DNA from: Tridacna crocea | Lineage: Eukaryota; Mollusca; Bivalvia; Cardiida; Cardiidae | Length of the DNA: 64,000 nucleotides | Direction of reading: 5' to 3' | Assembly: GCA_943736015.1 (NCBI GenBank) | Contig: OX031060.1 | Span: forward strand, 12,103,501-12,167,500 | Shown: positions 14,401 to 24,111 of the stretch, one piece after another | How positions within the stretch are numbered: the first letter of the stretch is position 1 | Layout of the letters: every line of letters starts with the position of its first letter | Position numbers and translations under genes: made by a program | The notes under the pieces: model-generated | The model's input: the letters and a program-made list of their open reading frames with translations, nothing else | Told to the model about the DNA's origin: nothing | Databases searched by the model: none

Positions 14401-17400
14401 AGGCTGACCTGAGTTCATACTTTTGGTAGATGAACTATGCCCCCTTTTCACAGAGTATGGCTCAAATAAGGTGTGCCTCAGGAAAAGTGGGTTTAAGCCT
14501 TTACCAAACGACAAAATGATAGATCACTCCAAATTGAAAGCATTTGCAGATAACATACTAAAGGTGGCCGAAAGGATGAAATTTGCCCTTGATTGGCTGG
14601 GAAACATTGTGGGAAAAGGAGAAAATGCTGGTTACCAGCATTTTCTCCTTTTCCCACAATGTTTTCAAGAGGCTTCTCTTTTCTGAGGTTGTTCAAACAA
14701 GGGATTGTTTGGTAAAGAGTTAATGTGCCATAGTAATGAGTTATACCAAGGAGACAAGGCAGGCTTGATATCTTTTGCAAATGCTTTAAAGCAAAAGCAT
14801 GACACATATTTTCATTCACCAATTTTATATACAAAAAACTTGGTAAGAATTTACATTATTTCATGCTTTCCGGCAGGATAACGAGAAATAGCAGTGAAAC
14901 TATTTTTTGACCTTACACTGGTACCACCAGTGAAAATATCGATGTTCTTGTCGCCTAGGTAAATTGCGCGTGCCTGACAACCAGATGGGAAATATGTCGT
15001 CATTTACCTTAGATTTCTCGCGCATGACGTAATATTGTGATGCGTTGCTATGCGGGAGGGATTCGCCACGGGGAATAACGGAAAAGATCTGTACTGGATT
15101 TTGATAAATCTCCTCCAAGAAAGGGTTAAAAGCATGAAATAAATAGATTTTTTTTTTTTTCGGTGAAAGATCTCATGAACACCATCGGTAATATTTTCAC
15201 TCATGGCTGTGTCACTCCTGAAAATATTACCGATGGTGTCCACTCGATGAAATAAATTTCGATCTTTCACCAAAAAAACCCAAAAATCCTCAATGTAAGT
15301 AATTGCTGCAGTAGCTACTAAAGTTTAATGTATGAAAACATCATTCTGGCAAAAAAGGAGATAATGCTTGTCATAAATGATTTCAGTTTCTGCCAAATTG
15401 TTTGCAAAAGTGGTCTTCCAGAAAAAAAAGTAAATGGTGTACGTGACAAATCTGGTTGTTTACTTGTGATCTCTATTAAAGGCATTTCAAGAAATCATCC
15501 AAACATTTCAAAACATTGTGGGAAAAGGAGGAAATGCTGGTAAACAAAATTTCACTGACTACTACTCTAATTCCATTTTTTTAGCCATAATAATTCACTT
15601 GTCATATTGCAATTATTGCTTCCATATAGAAAGATTTCAAAACTATGATTAGGCTAATTGTTTGATTATATGATGTTAAACGCCATTTTCAACATTATTT
15701 CACTTATACCATGGCGGCCAGTGCACTTATCCATGCTTTCCTGGAGTTTGTTTTATCAGTGCATAGCACAATTCTTCTGGCTGCTTTCCATAACCATCAT
15801 CCAAACAATGATCAGTGGTGAGAGAGGAATGAATCCTGTTGCAATGAATATCATCAATCCTCAGAAAAAAATTGGCCGGGTTGGGGATCAAACCATCGAC
15901 CCCCTAATCATGAGTCCTGTATGCTATTGACTGCTACTTAATATGTGCAATTTGTTAAAGAATTAACCCTTTCCCAAACAAGCCCTGGTTTTTATGTGTC
16001 TCAGTAAAGGTCTTTTGAAAACACTGTGGGAAAAGGAGATATTGCTCGTAACAAGCAATTTCTCCTTTTCCCACAGTGCTTTCTACCCTTTTTGAGAACT
16101 TTCTGCCATTTTCTCCAAATCTAACATTGGCGTCTGCAAAATCTTTTGGTTTGGAAGGGTCCAAAATTTATCGTTTGGAAAAGGGTTAAAGGCTGTTACA
16201 AGCAAGTGAGCCATTCCCTGGCAAAAGGGGGCTTAATGCATCCCTGTTATGCATGTTACCAAGCAAATAATCAAACAACTGTGAATCCAGAAAATCAATT
16301 TTGTGTAACTACTGAACGAGTCATAATGTGCACTGTTCCTTCACTGTTCAGAAAATTCACCTAAAGCAAAACATTTCTGCCCAAGTAAGCCAGCAACTTA
16401 GAGAAACTACCTGCATGACTATAAACATCTTCTATAGTTCCAAAAATTCAGGAAAAAGCTATCAGCGAGCAGCAGGTGCTTCAAGTAATTGTCTCTGTCA
16501 ATCATGTCTTGGGATTAGGATTATCATAGCTTTTTACATTCAGAGATGCCAATTTCACAATGAATTCAAAGCAGAAGACATTATGTAAACAGTGAAACAG
16601 GTAAAACATTAGCATAACATATCCATGCAGGAAATCCTCTCAATTTATTTATTTCCTCCCTTAACTTTTTACCAAATGACAAAATTTTAGACAGGTCCAA
16701 ATTCACAGCAAATTCCAGACAATGAAATAAATGAAACTCAACAAATTGAAATTTGTTTCCAGCAGGGAAGAAAACATTGTGGGAAAAAGAGAAAGTGCTG
16801 ATCACCAAGCCTTCTGTCTCGGGGTCATAAAAAACAGGGATTGTTTGGTAAAAGGGTTAATTTTTAACAAACAAGCAACTGGTTTTCATGATCCTGGGAA
16901 GGAAACTTATCAAAAACCTTGTGGAAAAAGGAGAAAATGCTGGTAACCAGCATTTTCTCCTTTTCCAACAAGATTTCCTACCCTTTCCGAGACAAATTTC
17001 ATAAATAGAAAATTTGTCGTCTGCAAATGATTTCAATATGGACCAGTCTAACAATTTGTTGTTTGGTACAGAGTTAACCCTCATCCTGCAGAACAAATTA
17101 AATGAAATTTTCCAGCAGATAGTAAAGGACATAAAATAAGGGGATTTTTAAAAAATATCAATGCTGTTACTGATTATATGGGTTTTCCAGCTTCATCTTA
17201 CAAGGATAGGATGTCCAACAGAAGGGGCAGGGAGCCATCCCCTTTAACTCTTTGCCAAACAACAACAAGAGGGCCATGATGGCCCTGTATCGCTCCACTG
17301 GCTTTTTAACCCTTTACCACGCAAATTCAAGTGTTCATGACCGTGAAAAAGAGGGCCTTCAAAAACAATGAACACTGTCAGGCAGTACAAGCAGGTTAAT

Positions 17401-20400
17401 TCATAAGCATGAAAGGTAAAATCCTTGAAAAAATAGGCTGAATGATAGAAACCTTACTCTGAATTTATTATTCAACTCATGTGAGCATAACTATTAGCAT
17501 CAAAATGAATCACACTTGAAAACAGAATATTTCCTATCAAAAAACTTAATGTCTAGCACCAATCATGTATCAAACAGTTTGATACTCAAGGGAGGTAAAT
17601 AGTACCAAACTTTATCTTTCATACAAAGAGTTACATGTATTTCCCTTGATTAATGTTTAAATTGAAGTGAATATATTTTCAAGCCCATGTTAAACTTGTG
17701 ATCCCTGGATGGAGCCAATTTTGACCTCAGACCTACAATATGAAACTAGAATGTGTGGTCATAAATAGGGCTCCGTATCGGTCAGTTTGATCGATACGAT
17801 ATTTGTATCGATACAAAATGATCGATATTCGATATATCATATGATATTTCAATTTTCAAGAAAAGAAAGAAAAAAATGCGAAAATTGTGTTTGTTCTTTT
17901 TTCAGCATACCTGAAAAACAAAATACCGCAAATTTAACACTTCTAGATTGTATTGAAATTTCATAATTATGTAGGCCTAAATGAATATGAATTCTAACTA
18001 GATCTACATTTACTACTCATTAAAAAGCTGAAAAGACAGTCTAAGAGGACTCTGATCGGACAATGTCAAGGAGACATTTTGTTGTGTCATGGGTTTCCGT
18101 GTTTTTTTTTTTTCACCAAACAATTTTTCATGCGTGTTAATTTCTGGATAGGTATGTTCGCATGATTCGACATAGATTTCTCAATAAGGATTAGAACTAG
18201 CATCAAAACCTGTTATTTTACTCACGATAAACAGATAATGGCCTTTTTTGTCCATGTTTCTTCTTACGTGAGGTCTCGCGTGTGATTAACATTTGTTATG
18301 CAAATTACAAGTCTATAAAATGATTTACACAATAATTTACGCGAGTCAGAACACTGATTTAAGATAATCTAATGGAAAAAGAGATTTGATTTTCGAGCCA
18401 CAGTTTTCGGCAATATTAAAAGATCGACCAAATAAAATCTTAGGAAGGTTGAAAGGTCATGGCTTCAATTATTTCCATCGCTACCTCTCGATCACATCAC
18501 GAGATGTTCATTACCTTTCTTTAATCAACTATATTGACCAATTATCAGCGTAAATTTGTCTGCAATCTGCTGATTGATGCATAATTTGCAGATTTCAAAC
18601 AACATGACGGGGGAACGAGAATAGGGGTATTAGCTAATTGTCATCCATTGTGTAACGGGTACAGGGCGAATAATAAAGAATGACGCATTTCGATTGGTTG
18701 TAAGTTTCCCAGGTAGCCACACCTACCTCTACCACTACTCGACTTTAGAGATTACCTAAAGTAAACTCGTAATGAATTTCGCTGTTAAAAACAACTAAAC
18801 TGGGTATTTATATGCTTTACTTTTATTTTCTTTTGATGATCGATATTTTGTTTGATACAGAAACGTTCGACCCAATATATCTATTGAACGTAAAATACCG
18901 GTTTTCGATATATATCGAGTACCGGTACAGAGCCCTAGTCATAAACATGAAGATTTTTTAATCTTGCCCAATAAAAAGCCCTGTAAAACAAGTTTGCTCA
19001 ATAAAAGGCCCTGTAAAATATGTGACCCATGAGACAAGTTTATAAAGCCAATATAAAACTTGTGACCCCTGGGGTGGGGTCAAACTTGACCCCCAAAGTT
19101 AAAATTTGGGCCCTCTTGGCAGAGGCCCATTAGATAAAGCTACATGCAAAATTTGGTAGCCCTAGGCCTTATGGCTATGTACAAGTAGATTATTAAAGTT
19201 TCCCTATAAGCCCATGTAAAACTTGTGACCTCCTGTGACGGGGCTAAATTTGACCCCAGGTCTATAATTTGGGCACCCTTGGTAGAGACCCCTTAGATAA
19301 AGCTACATGCACAATTTGATAGCCCTAGCCCTTATAGCTAGGTGTGAGAAGATTGTGAAAGTTTTCCCTATATAAGCCTATGTACAATTTGTTACCCCCC
19401 AGGGCGGGGCCAAATTTGACCCCTGGGCTATAAGTTGGACACCCTTGGTAGAGGTCCACTAGATAAAGCTACATGCCAAATTTGGTAGCCCTAGGCCCTT
19501 TGGCTAGGTGGAACAAGAATTTTAAAGTTCTCCCTATATAAGCCCATGTAAAACTTGTTACCCCCGGGGCGGGGCCAATTTTGACCCTAGGGCTATAATT
19601 TAGACAGTATTGGTACAGGTCCACTAGATAAAACAACATCCCAAATTTGGTAGCCCTAGGCCCTATGCATAAGTAGAAGAGGAGTTTTAAAGTTCTCCCT
19701 AAATAAGCCAATGTAAAACTTGTGACCCCTGGGGTGGGGCCAATTTTGACCCCAGTGCTATAATTTGAAAAAACTTGGTAGAGGTCCACTAGATAAAGCT
19801 ACATGCAAAATTTGGTAGCCCTAGGCCTTATGGTTTCAGACAAGAAGATTTTCAAAGATTTTCAACTTTTTTCAGTTTTGTTGCCATGGCAACCAAAGTT
19901 TTTGAAGGAATTAAGTTCTATCGAGAAATTCTGAAGAGAACCATGGCAGGATCATTTCTGTGAAGTTTCATCAAAATTGGATGGGTAGTTTCAGAGAAGA
20001 AGATGTTTAAAGAAAAAGTTAACGGACGGACGGACCAACGGACAGACGGATAACGGGCCATGACATAAGCCCGCTGGCCTTCGGCCAGTGGAGCTAAAAA
20101 TTAAGACTGGTCCAAACTCAATGCATTTTCAGACGAAAAAAAAAAGAAATGTGAGTACAACACTGAAGTTTGTTCTGGAAAGGTAGAAAATAATCATCAA
20201 GCTGATCTGAGACATCACTTTACATAAATTTCAGAATGCCTCTTTTTGGGTGTTGGAGCCAAATAATGTTCTGACAAAAAAGAAAAAAAATCACTCAGAC
20301 AAAAAATACTTTCAAAGCAATTGAAAAAATTTACTATGGACATAGTCTGAAATACATTTTAACCCTTTGCCACACATTGTGGACTTTTTATGACAGTGGG

Positions 20401-23400
20401 TAAGAAGCCTTTTGAAAACATAGTGGTAAAAGGAGAAAATGCTGGTCAGCAGCAATTTCTCCTTTTCTCACATTATTTTTTACCGTATTAAAGAAAACTG
20501 CACAATTGAGCCACATTTAAATTCTTGTCAGGAAATGCATTCCATGTGTACAAGGCTGAAATCTTGTGGTCTGGTATAGGGTTTAAAGGACATGATGTAT
20601 TATGGCAAGACTTTGTCCAAAAAAAAAAAAACAGCTTTAATAGATGAAAAATAATCAGGGTTTTCCTTGACGCACGATTTTGTGCGTTTTGACGCACTTT
20701 TAAGGAAAATGACCCGCACTTTTTTCAGTAATGCATCACGGTGGACGCACAAATACAATAAGAGGTAATAATGATCGTATATACTTCTGACACTGTTACA
20801 TCGTGAGCAGATAAAAAATCTGGAGTACGAAGGGGAAATGGGACGAAAAACTGGACTGTGTATCAATTCTACTACAATACCGTCGGTATTTTAACGGGTC
20901 TAAACTAAACCAGTCGTTCTCAAATGAAAACAATATGGCTCCGTCAAAATCGACGTCATTCTTGCTGTCTGCAAGGAAGAAGAGCCCTTAAACAAAGATC
21001 AGACGATACTGCGACTGGTAAGAGCACCCAAAACAACATTTCAAGGTCTCGAGGGTTTACTGTAAATTAGCTAGAGATACACTTTGTTATTCGTTAAAAA
21101 CAGCGACGTGAAAGTGACCCGCGTGTCAAAACACAAGAATCGGTCATTTATCGAAATGGTGAAAATTGTTTATTTTCGGCCGAAACGGGTAATCTTTATC
21201 AAGAAAAATAACAGAGACTTCCCACTCTGGCCGACAACAAGCTTTCTTTGCCAACGAAATGGTCGATTCCTGTGATAAAAACAAAATAACCCTTAACCAC
21301 AGTGAGAGGCTACACATAAAAAAAAAATGCACATACTTTCACAAATAGTAGCTTTTGTTTAAGCAATTTAACGAATTACATTTCGTTGTGACCCCCACAA
21401 ATTCCAAAATGACCCCCATTATTTTTGACTAGGGGGTCACAATGACCCCCTTTTTTTGTGGCTGAGGGAAAACCCTGAATAATCAATCTAAATAATGAAA
21501 GAAACATGACAGATACCTACCACAGGAGTGAGAACTTGACTTTCAACATTGTTTTTGGTCACTGTGTTAAAAACCATCAAGGTCAGTAGAAATATTGAGA
21601 GAAGCATTGCAACAAGTCCAAAGAAAACTCCGCAGGTAAACCAGATCTTCAGAACTTTGGGTCGCCACTGTGCTAGGCGTACAAACATCCTATTCATAGC
21701 TGTGGAATACCAGCGGAACTGACACACTGATACAGAGAAACCTGTCCTCTCCAACCACCTGACATACTTCACTGCAGACCATGGCTGTGACTGAAAGGAA
21801 ACATACAGAATGTACTTTACAAGCTTTTTAGAAGGTTTAAGCAGTCATCTATAGAATTCATCAAAAGATATCATGGTGAGCAGGGTACACAACAGCATGA
21901 GGAGAATGGAAGAGGAGTCCATTTCAGGTTCCTTTTCCAAGTTTCTTTATTTTGTTTCAGTATTTATTAGCTGTGTAATAGTCTCTTGACACTTTGGACT
22001 AAGACATTGAGCATTTCTGTGACAATAATCTTGCAATTAACAACACCTCTCAAAGATCAAATTCTTCAATGACAAGTCAGGGTGTCAAATCAACTAGAGA
22101 GTGGGTCTTCTGCCCTCCTAAAGTCAATTTCTTCACATTTTTATTTGGTAACGAGATGGCTCAGGCCTAACAAAAAACATCTGTGTTCAGGGTTGACCCT
22201 TTACCAGAGGACAACATTTTAGACCTTTCCAAGTTGAAAGCACTTGCAGACAACAATTACAGAGTGACTCAAATAGTGCAACTGTTTATTGATAGGGTAG
22301 AAAACATTGTAGTGAGCATTTTCTCCTTTTCCCACAATGTCTTCAAAACGCTTCTTTCCAAAAGTCGTCATTGTGTGGTAAAGTGTTAGTGTAAAGGGTT
22401 AGGCTCAAGATGCTGTAGGTAGGGATTTTCCCTTTTCTCAGAAACTTTTTACATGGACCATGTGCTTAATCACATCTGATTTTTTTTTCCAATTGTAGCA
22501 TAAAAAGTTTAGGGAAAACTGCATTTTCTATGTAGGGTCAGGAAACTCTAAACACAATTTTTTTGAAACGCCTCATGCAGGCAACTTATTGCATCTTATT
22601 GCAGACTTCTTCATACATGTGGCAAAAGAAGTAAATAAATTCAGTAGTATGAGGAAATTTCTCATTGTGTCACGATGTTTTAATTCCAGGGATTTAACCA
22701 CATATTTCCACAGATTTTTTTTTTAACTCTTTAATAGCGCTCAGTCCCGACTTTTAACGACCCTGATAAAAAAAGCCTTTAGAAAACACTGTGGGGAAAG
22801 GAGAAAATACTGGTAACAAGCATTTTCTCCTTTTCCCACAATGTTTGTTTTCTACCTTCCCCAAATCAAATTTAAATTTTTCAGTCACATCTATTTTGTT
22901 GTCTGCAAATGCTTTCAATTTGGACCAGTCTATAAATTTGTTGTTTGGTAAAGAGTTAAATTTGTATGCCTTAAACCATTTCAAGAGGTAAAACTTGACA
23001 AGTTTGTGAAGTATGGATAACTAGAGCTATCACTAAAGGTGATGAATAATCCCACCTCCCACCTGTCCTCCCCCGTCGCAGACACCTCTGCAGATGGAAG
23101 GTACCCCCCCATGCCAAGAAATAACCTTTTGTCACGGAAATGCCATCTTCCCGAACCAAGGTAACGATCAATATGTTGATCTTATATTGGCTGATTGAGC
23201 CCAATTTCGAGATTCCTGTGATGCGTCCTCTATTGGATGCTGGTTTTATTACTCCCTTTATATCATATTTCTAATAGCCAATGAAATATCGTTTTACAAA
23301 CCACTTACAAATACACATGAAGTGATAAGCAGACATCCACATGGGTTTCCATGTTTATCTTCTATTTGAAAAGTAGCGATCTTGTTCTATTTTTATCAAA

Positions 23401-23749
23401 GATGAAATGCTACGTGCGATTTCATTTGTTGCAGTTAGAGCCAGCTGCATCCAATGAAAAAGCGTATCGAGGGAATGTAAAATTCAAGCTCGATCCACCA
23501 AGGATAGAGTAGTGTAATGAGTCGTGAGCCTTGGCTTGCAAAGATGCGGAAATGCAGTCCAACTTGGACTCCAAGAGTGGTCAATATACATGGGCACGAC
23601 GTAGTTTGGGTACGAATAAACTAAGAAACAAAACACCAGTATTCAATGCTGTAACACAATGACAGTCAACCTACTTTCAGAAATGCATCCAGTAAATATA
23701 TACTGGACCAGCATCCCAACATCAAAGCAATCCAGGCGGTCTGAACCAT
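2205..23749 (-). CDS. MBTPS2: Site-2 protease (membrane-bound transcription factor peptidase, site 2), complete gene, 9 coding exons
   Basis: Intramembrane zinc metalloprotease that, in animals, makes the second cut releasing SREBP and ATF6 transcription factors from Golgi membranes after site-1 protease. Coding exons on the minus strand: 23749-23675, 21790-21521, 14166-14063, 13005-12759, 12062-11873, 10382-10294, 8878-8683, 3552-3477, 2427-2205. All junctions have GT-AG sites and matching phases, giving 489 residues (human protein 519; the difference is largely a serine run missing here). Residues 1-25 form a first hydrophobic segment, HEIGH (residues 140-144) is the HExxH zinc/catalytic motif, and LDG (436-438) supplies the third zinc ligand. 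A cysteine-rich lumenal loop lies in exons 6-7. The match to vertebrate S2P was made from memory by eye but runs the whole length. Introns carry many transposons. It starts 362 bp from EIF2S3 in the opposite direction. Confidence 0.95.
2510..2733 (+). repeat. Palindromic MITE, old diverged copy
   Basis: Only the outer arms and GGTAAAGAGTTAA end are easy to see. In MBTPS2 intron 8. Confidence 0.55.
3044..3272 (+). repeat. Palindromic TTAA MITE, full copy
   Basis: Intact palindrome and TTAA ends; MBTPS2 intron 8. Shares its right TTAA with a diverged copy next to it. Confidence 0.85.
3269..3455 (+). repeat. Palindromic MITE, diverged, ends beside MBTPS2 exon 8
   Basis: Lacks the palindrome centre. 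Its right end lies about 20 bp from the exon 8 donor site. Confidence 0.5.
3477..3552 (-). CDS. MBTPS2: MBTPS2 coding exon 8
   Basis: 76 bp small exon. Its phase fits exons 7 and 9 exactly (G|TG and AA|A). Encodes [20 protein letters not shown], matching the SFIPRF..DLPVVVETF segment of human S2P. Acceptor TCTTTCAG, donor GTATCC. Confidence 0.88.
4024..5343 (+). mobile_element. Pearl-like element with seven ~156 bp core repeats
   Basis: Starts ACAAGAGCGGCAAACTGTCG. Core units (AAGTATGAAAAACGACAAAG..) begin near 4105, 4258, 4412, 4569, 4726, 4882 and 5038. Then a CCGCCCGGACGCACG-type GC microsatellite and the terminal GTCTTCGACGGGCGTATAAA-like end. MBTPS2 intron 7. Confidence 0.85.
5205..5302 (+). 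repeat. GC-rich microsatellite (CGCCCGCCCGGACGCA)
   Basis: Repeats of CCCGCCCGGACGCACGCC; makes spurious Pro/Arg-rich frames on both strands. Confidence 0.85.
5411..5621 (+). repeat. Palindromic TTAA MITE, full copy
   Basis: Intact palindrome directly after the pearl-like element; MBTPS2 intron 7. Confidence 0.8.
6290..7686 (+). mobile_element. Pearl-like element with three ~155 bp core repeats
   Basis: 5' AGACCACGATGGTCCTATAT, core units (GACCCC..GGGCCAGTTTGA..CAAAGCTCTA) near 6990, 7145 and 7310, 3' GAGCACTTTGTGCTC plus AGGTGAGCTAAAAAT. Contains a MITE fragment near 6420-6525. Nested inside the CAGGGTT transposon. Confidence 0.8.
7336..7358 (+). repeat. Poly-C tract
   Basis: GACCCC followed by an unbroken C run in a core repeat; length is likely unstable. 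Confidence 0.8.
8683..8878 (-). CDS. MBTPS2: MBTPS2 coding exon 7
   Basis: 65 codons plus 1 nt. Encodes NYACLPAR, further cysteines ([12 protein letters not shown]) and [11 protein letters not shown], colinear with the vertebrate GHPLHLHYT region. Donor GTACAA. Confidence 0.93.
8975..9206 (+). repeat. Palindromic TTAA MITE, full copy
   Basis: MBTPS2 intron 6; palindrome slightly altered (GGAAAAAAATACTGG). Confidence 0.82.
9391..9619 (+). repeat. Palindromic TTAA MITE, full copy
   Basis: MBTPS2 intron 6; TTAACCCTTTCCC left end and GGTAAAGGGTTAA right end. Confidence 0.82.
9905..10136 (+). repeat. Palindromic MITE, full copy
   Basis: MBTPS2 intron 6; followed by an extra TIR-like fragment to 10165. 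Confidence 0.75.
10294..10382 (-). CDS. MBTPS2: MBTPS2 coding exon 6 (cysteine-rich loop)
   Basis: 89 bp: 2 nt plus 29 codons. Contains IDCCNE and THLCF, the CC and C positions of the S2P lumenal loop. Strong donor GTAAGT; acceptor TCTGTAG. Confidence 0.9.
10605..10766. repeat. Short foldback element
   Basis: Arms of about 56 bp (CATCAGCTTGTG..GGGAAAGGT and its inverted copy) with a ~50 bp loop. In MBTPS2 intron 5; unrelated to the TTAA MITE. Confidence 0.7.
10886..11113 (+). repeat. TTAA MITE, subfamily B
   Basis: Palindrome variant GAAATTGCTCG/AGCAATTTC and TIR variant CCTTCCCC/GTTTGGGAAAGG, both changed on both sides. MBTPS2 intron 5. Confidence 0.8.
11137..11282 (-). repeat. TTAA MITE, truncated by pearl-like fragment
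   Basis: Stops in the palindrome centre (GGTTACCAG), where the pearl-like sequence begins. Confidence 0.75.
11283..11842 (+). mobile_element. Pearl-like element, 3' part with ~150 bp core repeats
   Basis: Three to four diverged core units (TTTGGACTGAAAATGTGG..) and the terminal CTCAGGTGAGCTAAAA. Ends only about 30 bp from the MBTPS2 exon 5 donor. Confidence 0.7.
11873..12062 (-). CDS. MBTPS2: MBTPS2 coding exon 5 (PDZ-like lumenal region)
   Basis: 63 codons plus 1 nt after acceptor CTGTAG. Encodes [20 protein letters not shown], matching the PDZ-like region after the core of S2P. Donor GTATTA after 11873. Confidence 0.93.
12101..12327 (-). repeat. TTAA MITE, nearly full copy
   Basis: MBTPS2 intron 4; left TTAA degraded, intact palindrome. 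Confidence 0.78.
12348..12500 (-). repeat. TTAA MITE, diverged partial copy
   Basis: Left half only, fading after GGAGAAAATACTGG; MBTPS2 intron 4. Confidence 0.55.
12593..12740 (+). repeat. TTAA MITE, internally deleted
   Basis: The stem jumps from ACATTGTG straight to GTTACCAGC; MBTPS2 intron 4, next to the exon 4 donor. Confidence 0.65.
12759..13005 (-). CDS. MBTPS2: MBTPS2 coding exon 4
   Basis: Starts with 1 nt finishing an Arg codon, then [30 protein letters not shown] and a long hydrophobic helix, all typical of the S2P core. Ends in phase 0 with donor GTAATT. Confidence 0.95.
13334..13558 (+). repeat. TTAA MITE, full copy
   Basis: MBTPS2 intron 3; shares its right TTAA with the next copy in the opposite orientation. 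Confidence 0.85.
13555..13775 (-). repeat. TTAA MITE, full copy, abutting the previous one
   Basis: Tail-to-tail with 13334-13558, with one TTAA between them, as if one copy inserted at the border of the other. Confidence 0.82.
13860..14045 (-). repeat. TTAA MITE, diverged, beside MBTPS2 exon 3
   Basis: Palindrome centre kept; right end ends about 18 bp from the donor of the catalytic-motif exon. Confidence 0.65.
14063..14166 (-). CDS. MBTPS2: MBTPS2 coding exon 3 (HExxH catalytic motif)
   Basis: 34 codons plus 2 nt. Encodes PGVNLP, a membrane segment and [10 protein letters not shown]; the HEIGH pentapeptide gives two zinc ligands and the catalytic Glu. Acceptor TTTCCAG before 14166, donor GTAATA after 14063. 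Confidence 0.95.
14221..14480 (+). repeat. Interspersed repeat with CAGGCTGACC motif
   Basis: Shares the order GGGGCTTA..GGTCCTGTAA..GCAGGCTGACC..CCCCCTTTTCACAGA with 31590-31830, 38400-38600 and 51785-51955. Likely a separate small non-autonomous DNA element. Confidence 0.55.
14493..14723 (-). repeat. TTAA MITE, full copy
   Basis: MBTPS2 intron 2; intact palindrome and both TTAA ends. Confidence 0.85.
14857..15270 (-). repeat. Repeat family E (CTTTCCGG..GATCTTTCACC), full copy
   Basis: About 410 bp, the same as 35416-35852 in opposite orientation. Ends in a long hairpin around ACCATCGGTAATATTTTCAC. MBTPS2 intron 2. Confidence 0.7.
15660..15950 (-). mobile_element. tRNA-derived SINE, diverged
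   Basis: Minus strand carries a B-box-like GGTTTGATCCCC near 15885 and the 3' tail TGTTGAAAATGGCGTTTAAC near 15670-15700, as in other SINEs here. MBTPS2 intron 2. Confidence 0.6.
15963..16189 (+). repeat. TTAA MITE, subfamily B
   Basis: GATATTGCTCGTAAC / AAGCAATTTCTCC palindrome, TTTCCCAAAC ends. MBTPS2 intron 2. Confidence 0.8.
16661..16860 (-). repeat. TTAA MITE, one palindrome arm deleted
   Basis: Shares its right TTAA with the copy at 16857-17076 in opposite orientation. Confidence 0.75.
16857..17076 (+). repeat. TTAA MITE, full copy
   Basis: Intact palindrome with ACCTTGTGG/CAAGATTTCC stem ends; MBTPS2 intron 2. Confidence 0.82.
17266..20098 (+). mobile_element. Pearl-like element with five ~163 bp core repeats
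   Basis: Starts CAAGAGGGCCATGATGGCCC and ends with hairpin CTGGCCTTCGGCCAG plus TGGAGCTAAAAA. Core units (GGGGCCAATTTTGACCCC..) run about 19040-19850, then an ACGG-rich microsatellite at 20020-20052. Contains an inserted hAT-like element. Confidence 0.8.
17766..18937. mobile_element. hAT-like non-autonomous DNA transposon
   Basis: 1172 bp with terminal inverted repeats TAGGGCTC(C/T)GTA(T/C)CGGT and an exact 8-bp target duplication GTCATAAA at 17758-17765 and 18938-18945. 8-bp duplications with TAGGG ends are typical of hAT. No transposase ORF. Nested in the pearl-like element, so younger than it. Confidence 0.82.
20359..20586 (+). repeat. TTAA MITE, full copy
   Basis: MBTPS2 intron 2; loop changed to GGTCAGCAGC. 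Confidence 0.75.
20656..21477. mobile_element. CAGGGTTTTCC-ended DNA transposon
   Basis: 822 bp; left CAGGGTTTTCC, right GGAAAACCCTG; 6-bp duplication AATAAT at 20650-20655 and 21478-21483. Internal short repeats GACCCCC and GACGCAC. No long ORF. A 6-bp duplication points away from hAT or P and could fit the IS3EU group (uncertain). Lies 43 bp inside MBTPS2 intron 2 from the exon 2 donor. Confidence 0.78.
21521..21790 (-). CDS. MBTPS2: MBTPS2 coding exon 2
   Basis: 90 codons, phase 0 at both ends; acceptor TTTCAG before 21790, donor after 21521. Encodes the [13 protein letters not shown] segment and a second hydrophobic stretch, colinear with vertebrate S2P. A CAGGGTT-ended transposon ends 44 bp downstream of the donor side (see 20656-21477). 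Confidence 0.93.
22193..22389 (-). repeat. TTAA MITE, palindrome arm deleted
   Basis: MBTPS2 intron 1; right end GTGTGGTAAAGTGTTAG. Confidence 0.7.
22723..22959 (+). repeat. TTAA MITE, full copy
   Basis: MBTPS2 intron 1; intact palindrome. Confidence 0.83.
23000..23200 (-). repeat. Possible interspersed repeat (ATCACCTTTAGTGATAGCTC)
   Basis: C-rich segment with a small inverted ATCAC..GTGAT motif at 23021-23045. It looks like a mollusc repeat to me, but there is no second copy in the window, so this rests on impression. Confidence 0.25.
23675..23749 (-). CDS. MBTPS2: MBTPS2 coding exon 1 (start codon, N-terminal membrane segment)
   Basis: ATG at 23749 opens 25 codons of a hydrophobic N-terminus with a Trp and the YLLDAFLK end that matches the start of animal S2P. 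The donor GTAGGT follows directly. The exon ends in phase 0, as exon 2 requires. It is too short to show as a long ORF. Confidence 0.9.
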
Positions 23750-24111
23750 TCTCACTTGATCATGCCTTGGCTAGAATTTTGGTTAAAACCAAAAACCCAT
23801 TCCTCTTTTAACCGATGGTGTCATCAGTTTCAGAAGTAACATTTATTATCCTACAACTATATGCATGCCACTTAGCCTTTAAAACGAGGCGAATTTCACA
23901 TTTTTAACTGCAATTGAGATATTTTTATCAGTGTCTTTTCAGATATTGAAAGTAAACAGCATGTAGATTAGTCAGTAATACTCATCGCAAGGTGATTGGT
24001 CAATTAATGAAGTATTGAATTGTGGGAATGTTTTATTGTATCCCGGCTGTGCAGGATTTTCAGTAGATGCTCTTGTAAATAGGTAAACAGCATATACTTG
24101 CATCAGAAAGC
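23750..24111. promoter_or_regulatory. Shared bidirectional promoter between MBTPS2 and EIF2S3
   Basis: Only 362 bp separate the two opposite start codons, so both 5' UTRs and core promoters must lie here unless there are non-coding first exons. The segment is free of recognisable repeats. It has an inverted CCAAT box (ATTGG at 23995-23999). I see no convincing TATA box or CpG island. Confidence 0.65.

Noticed and set aside
20931-20989. Small ORF starting [18 protein letters not shown]
   Set aside because: 18 codons inside a transposon, with no family match.
21840-21930. Minus-strand [20 protein letters not shown] peptide as MBTPS2 exon 1
   Set aside because: No in-phase GT donor before its stop; the exon at 23675-23749 has the right phase, length and residues.
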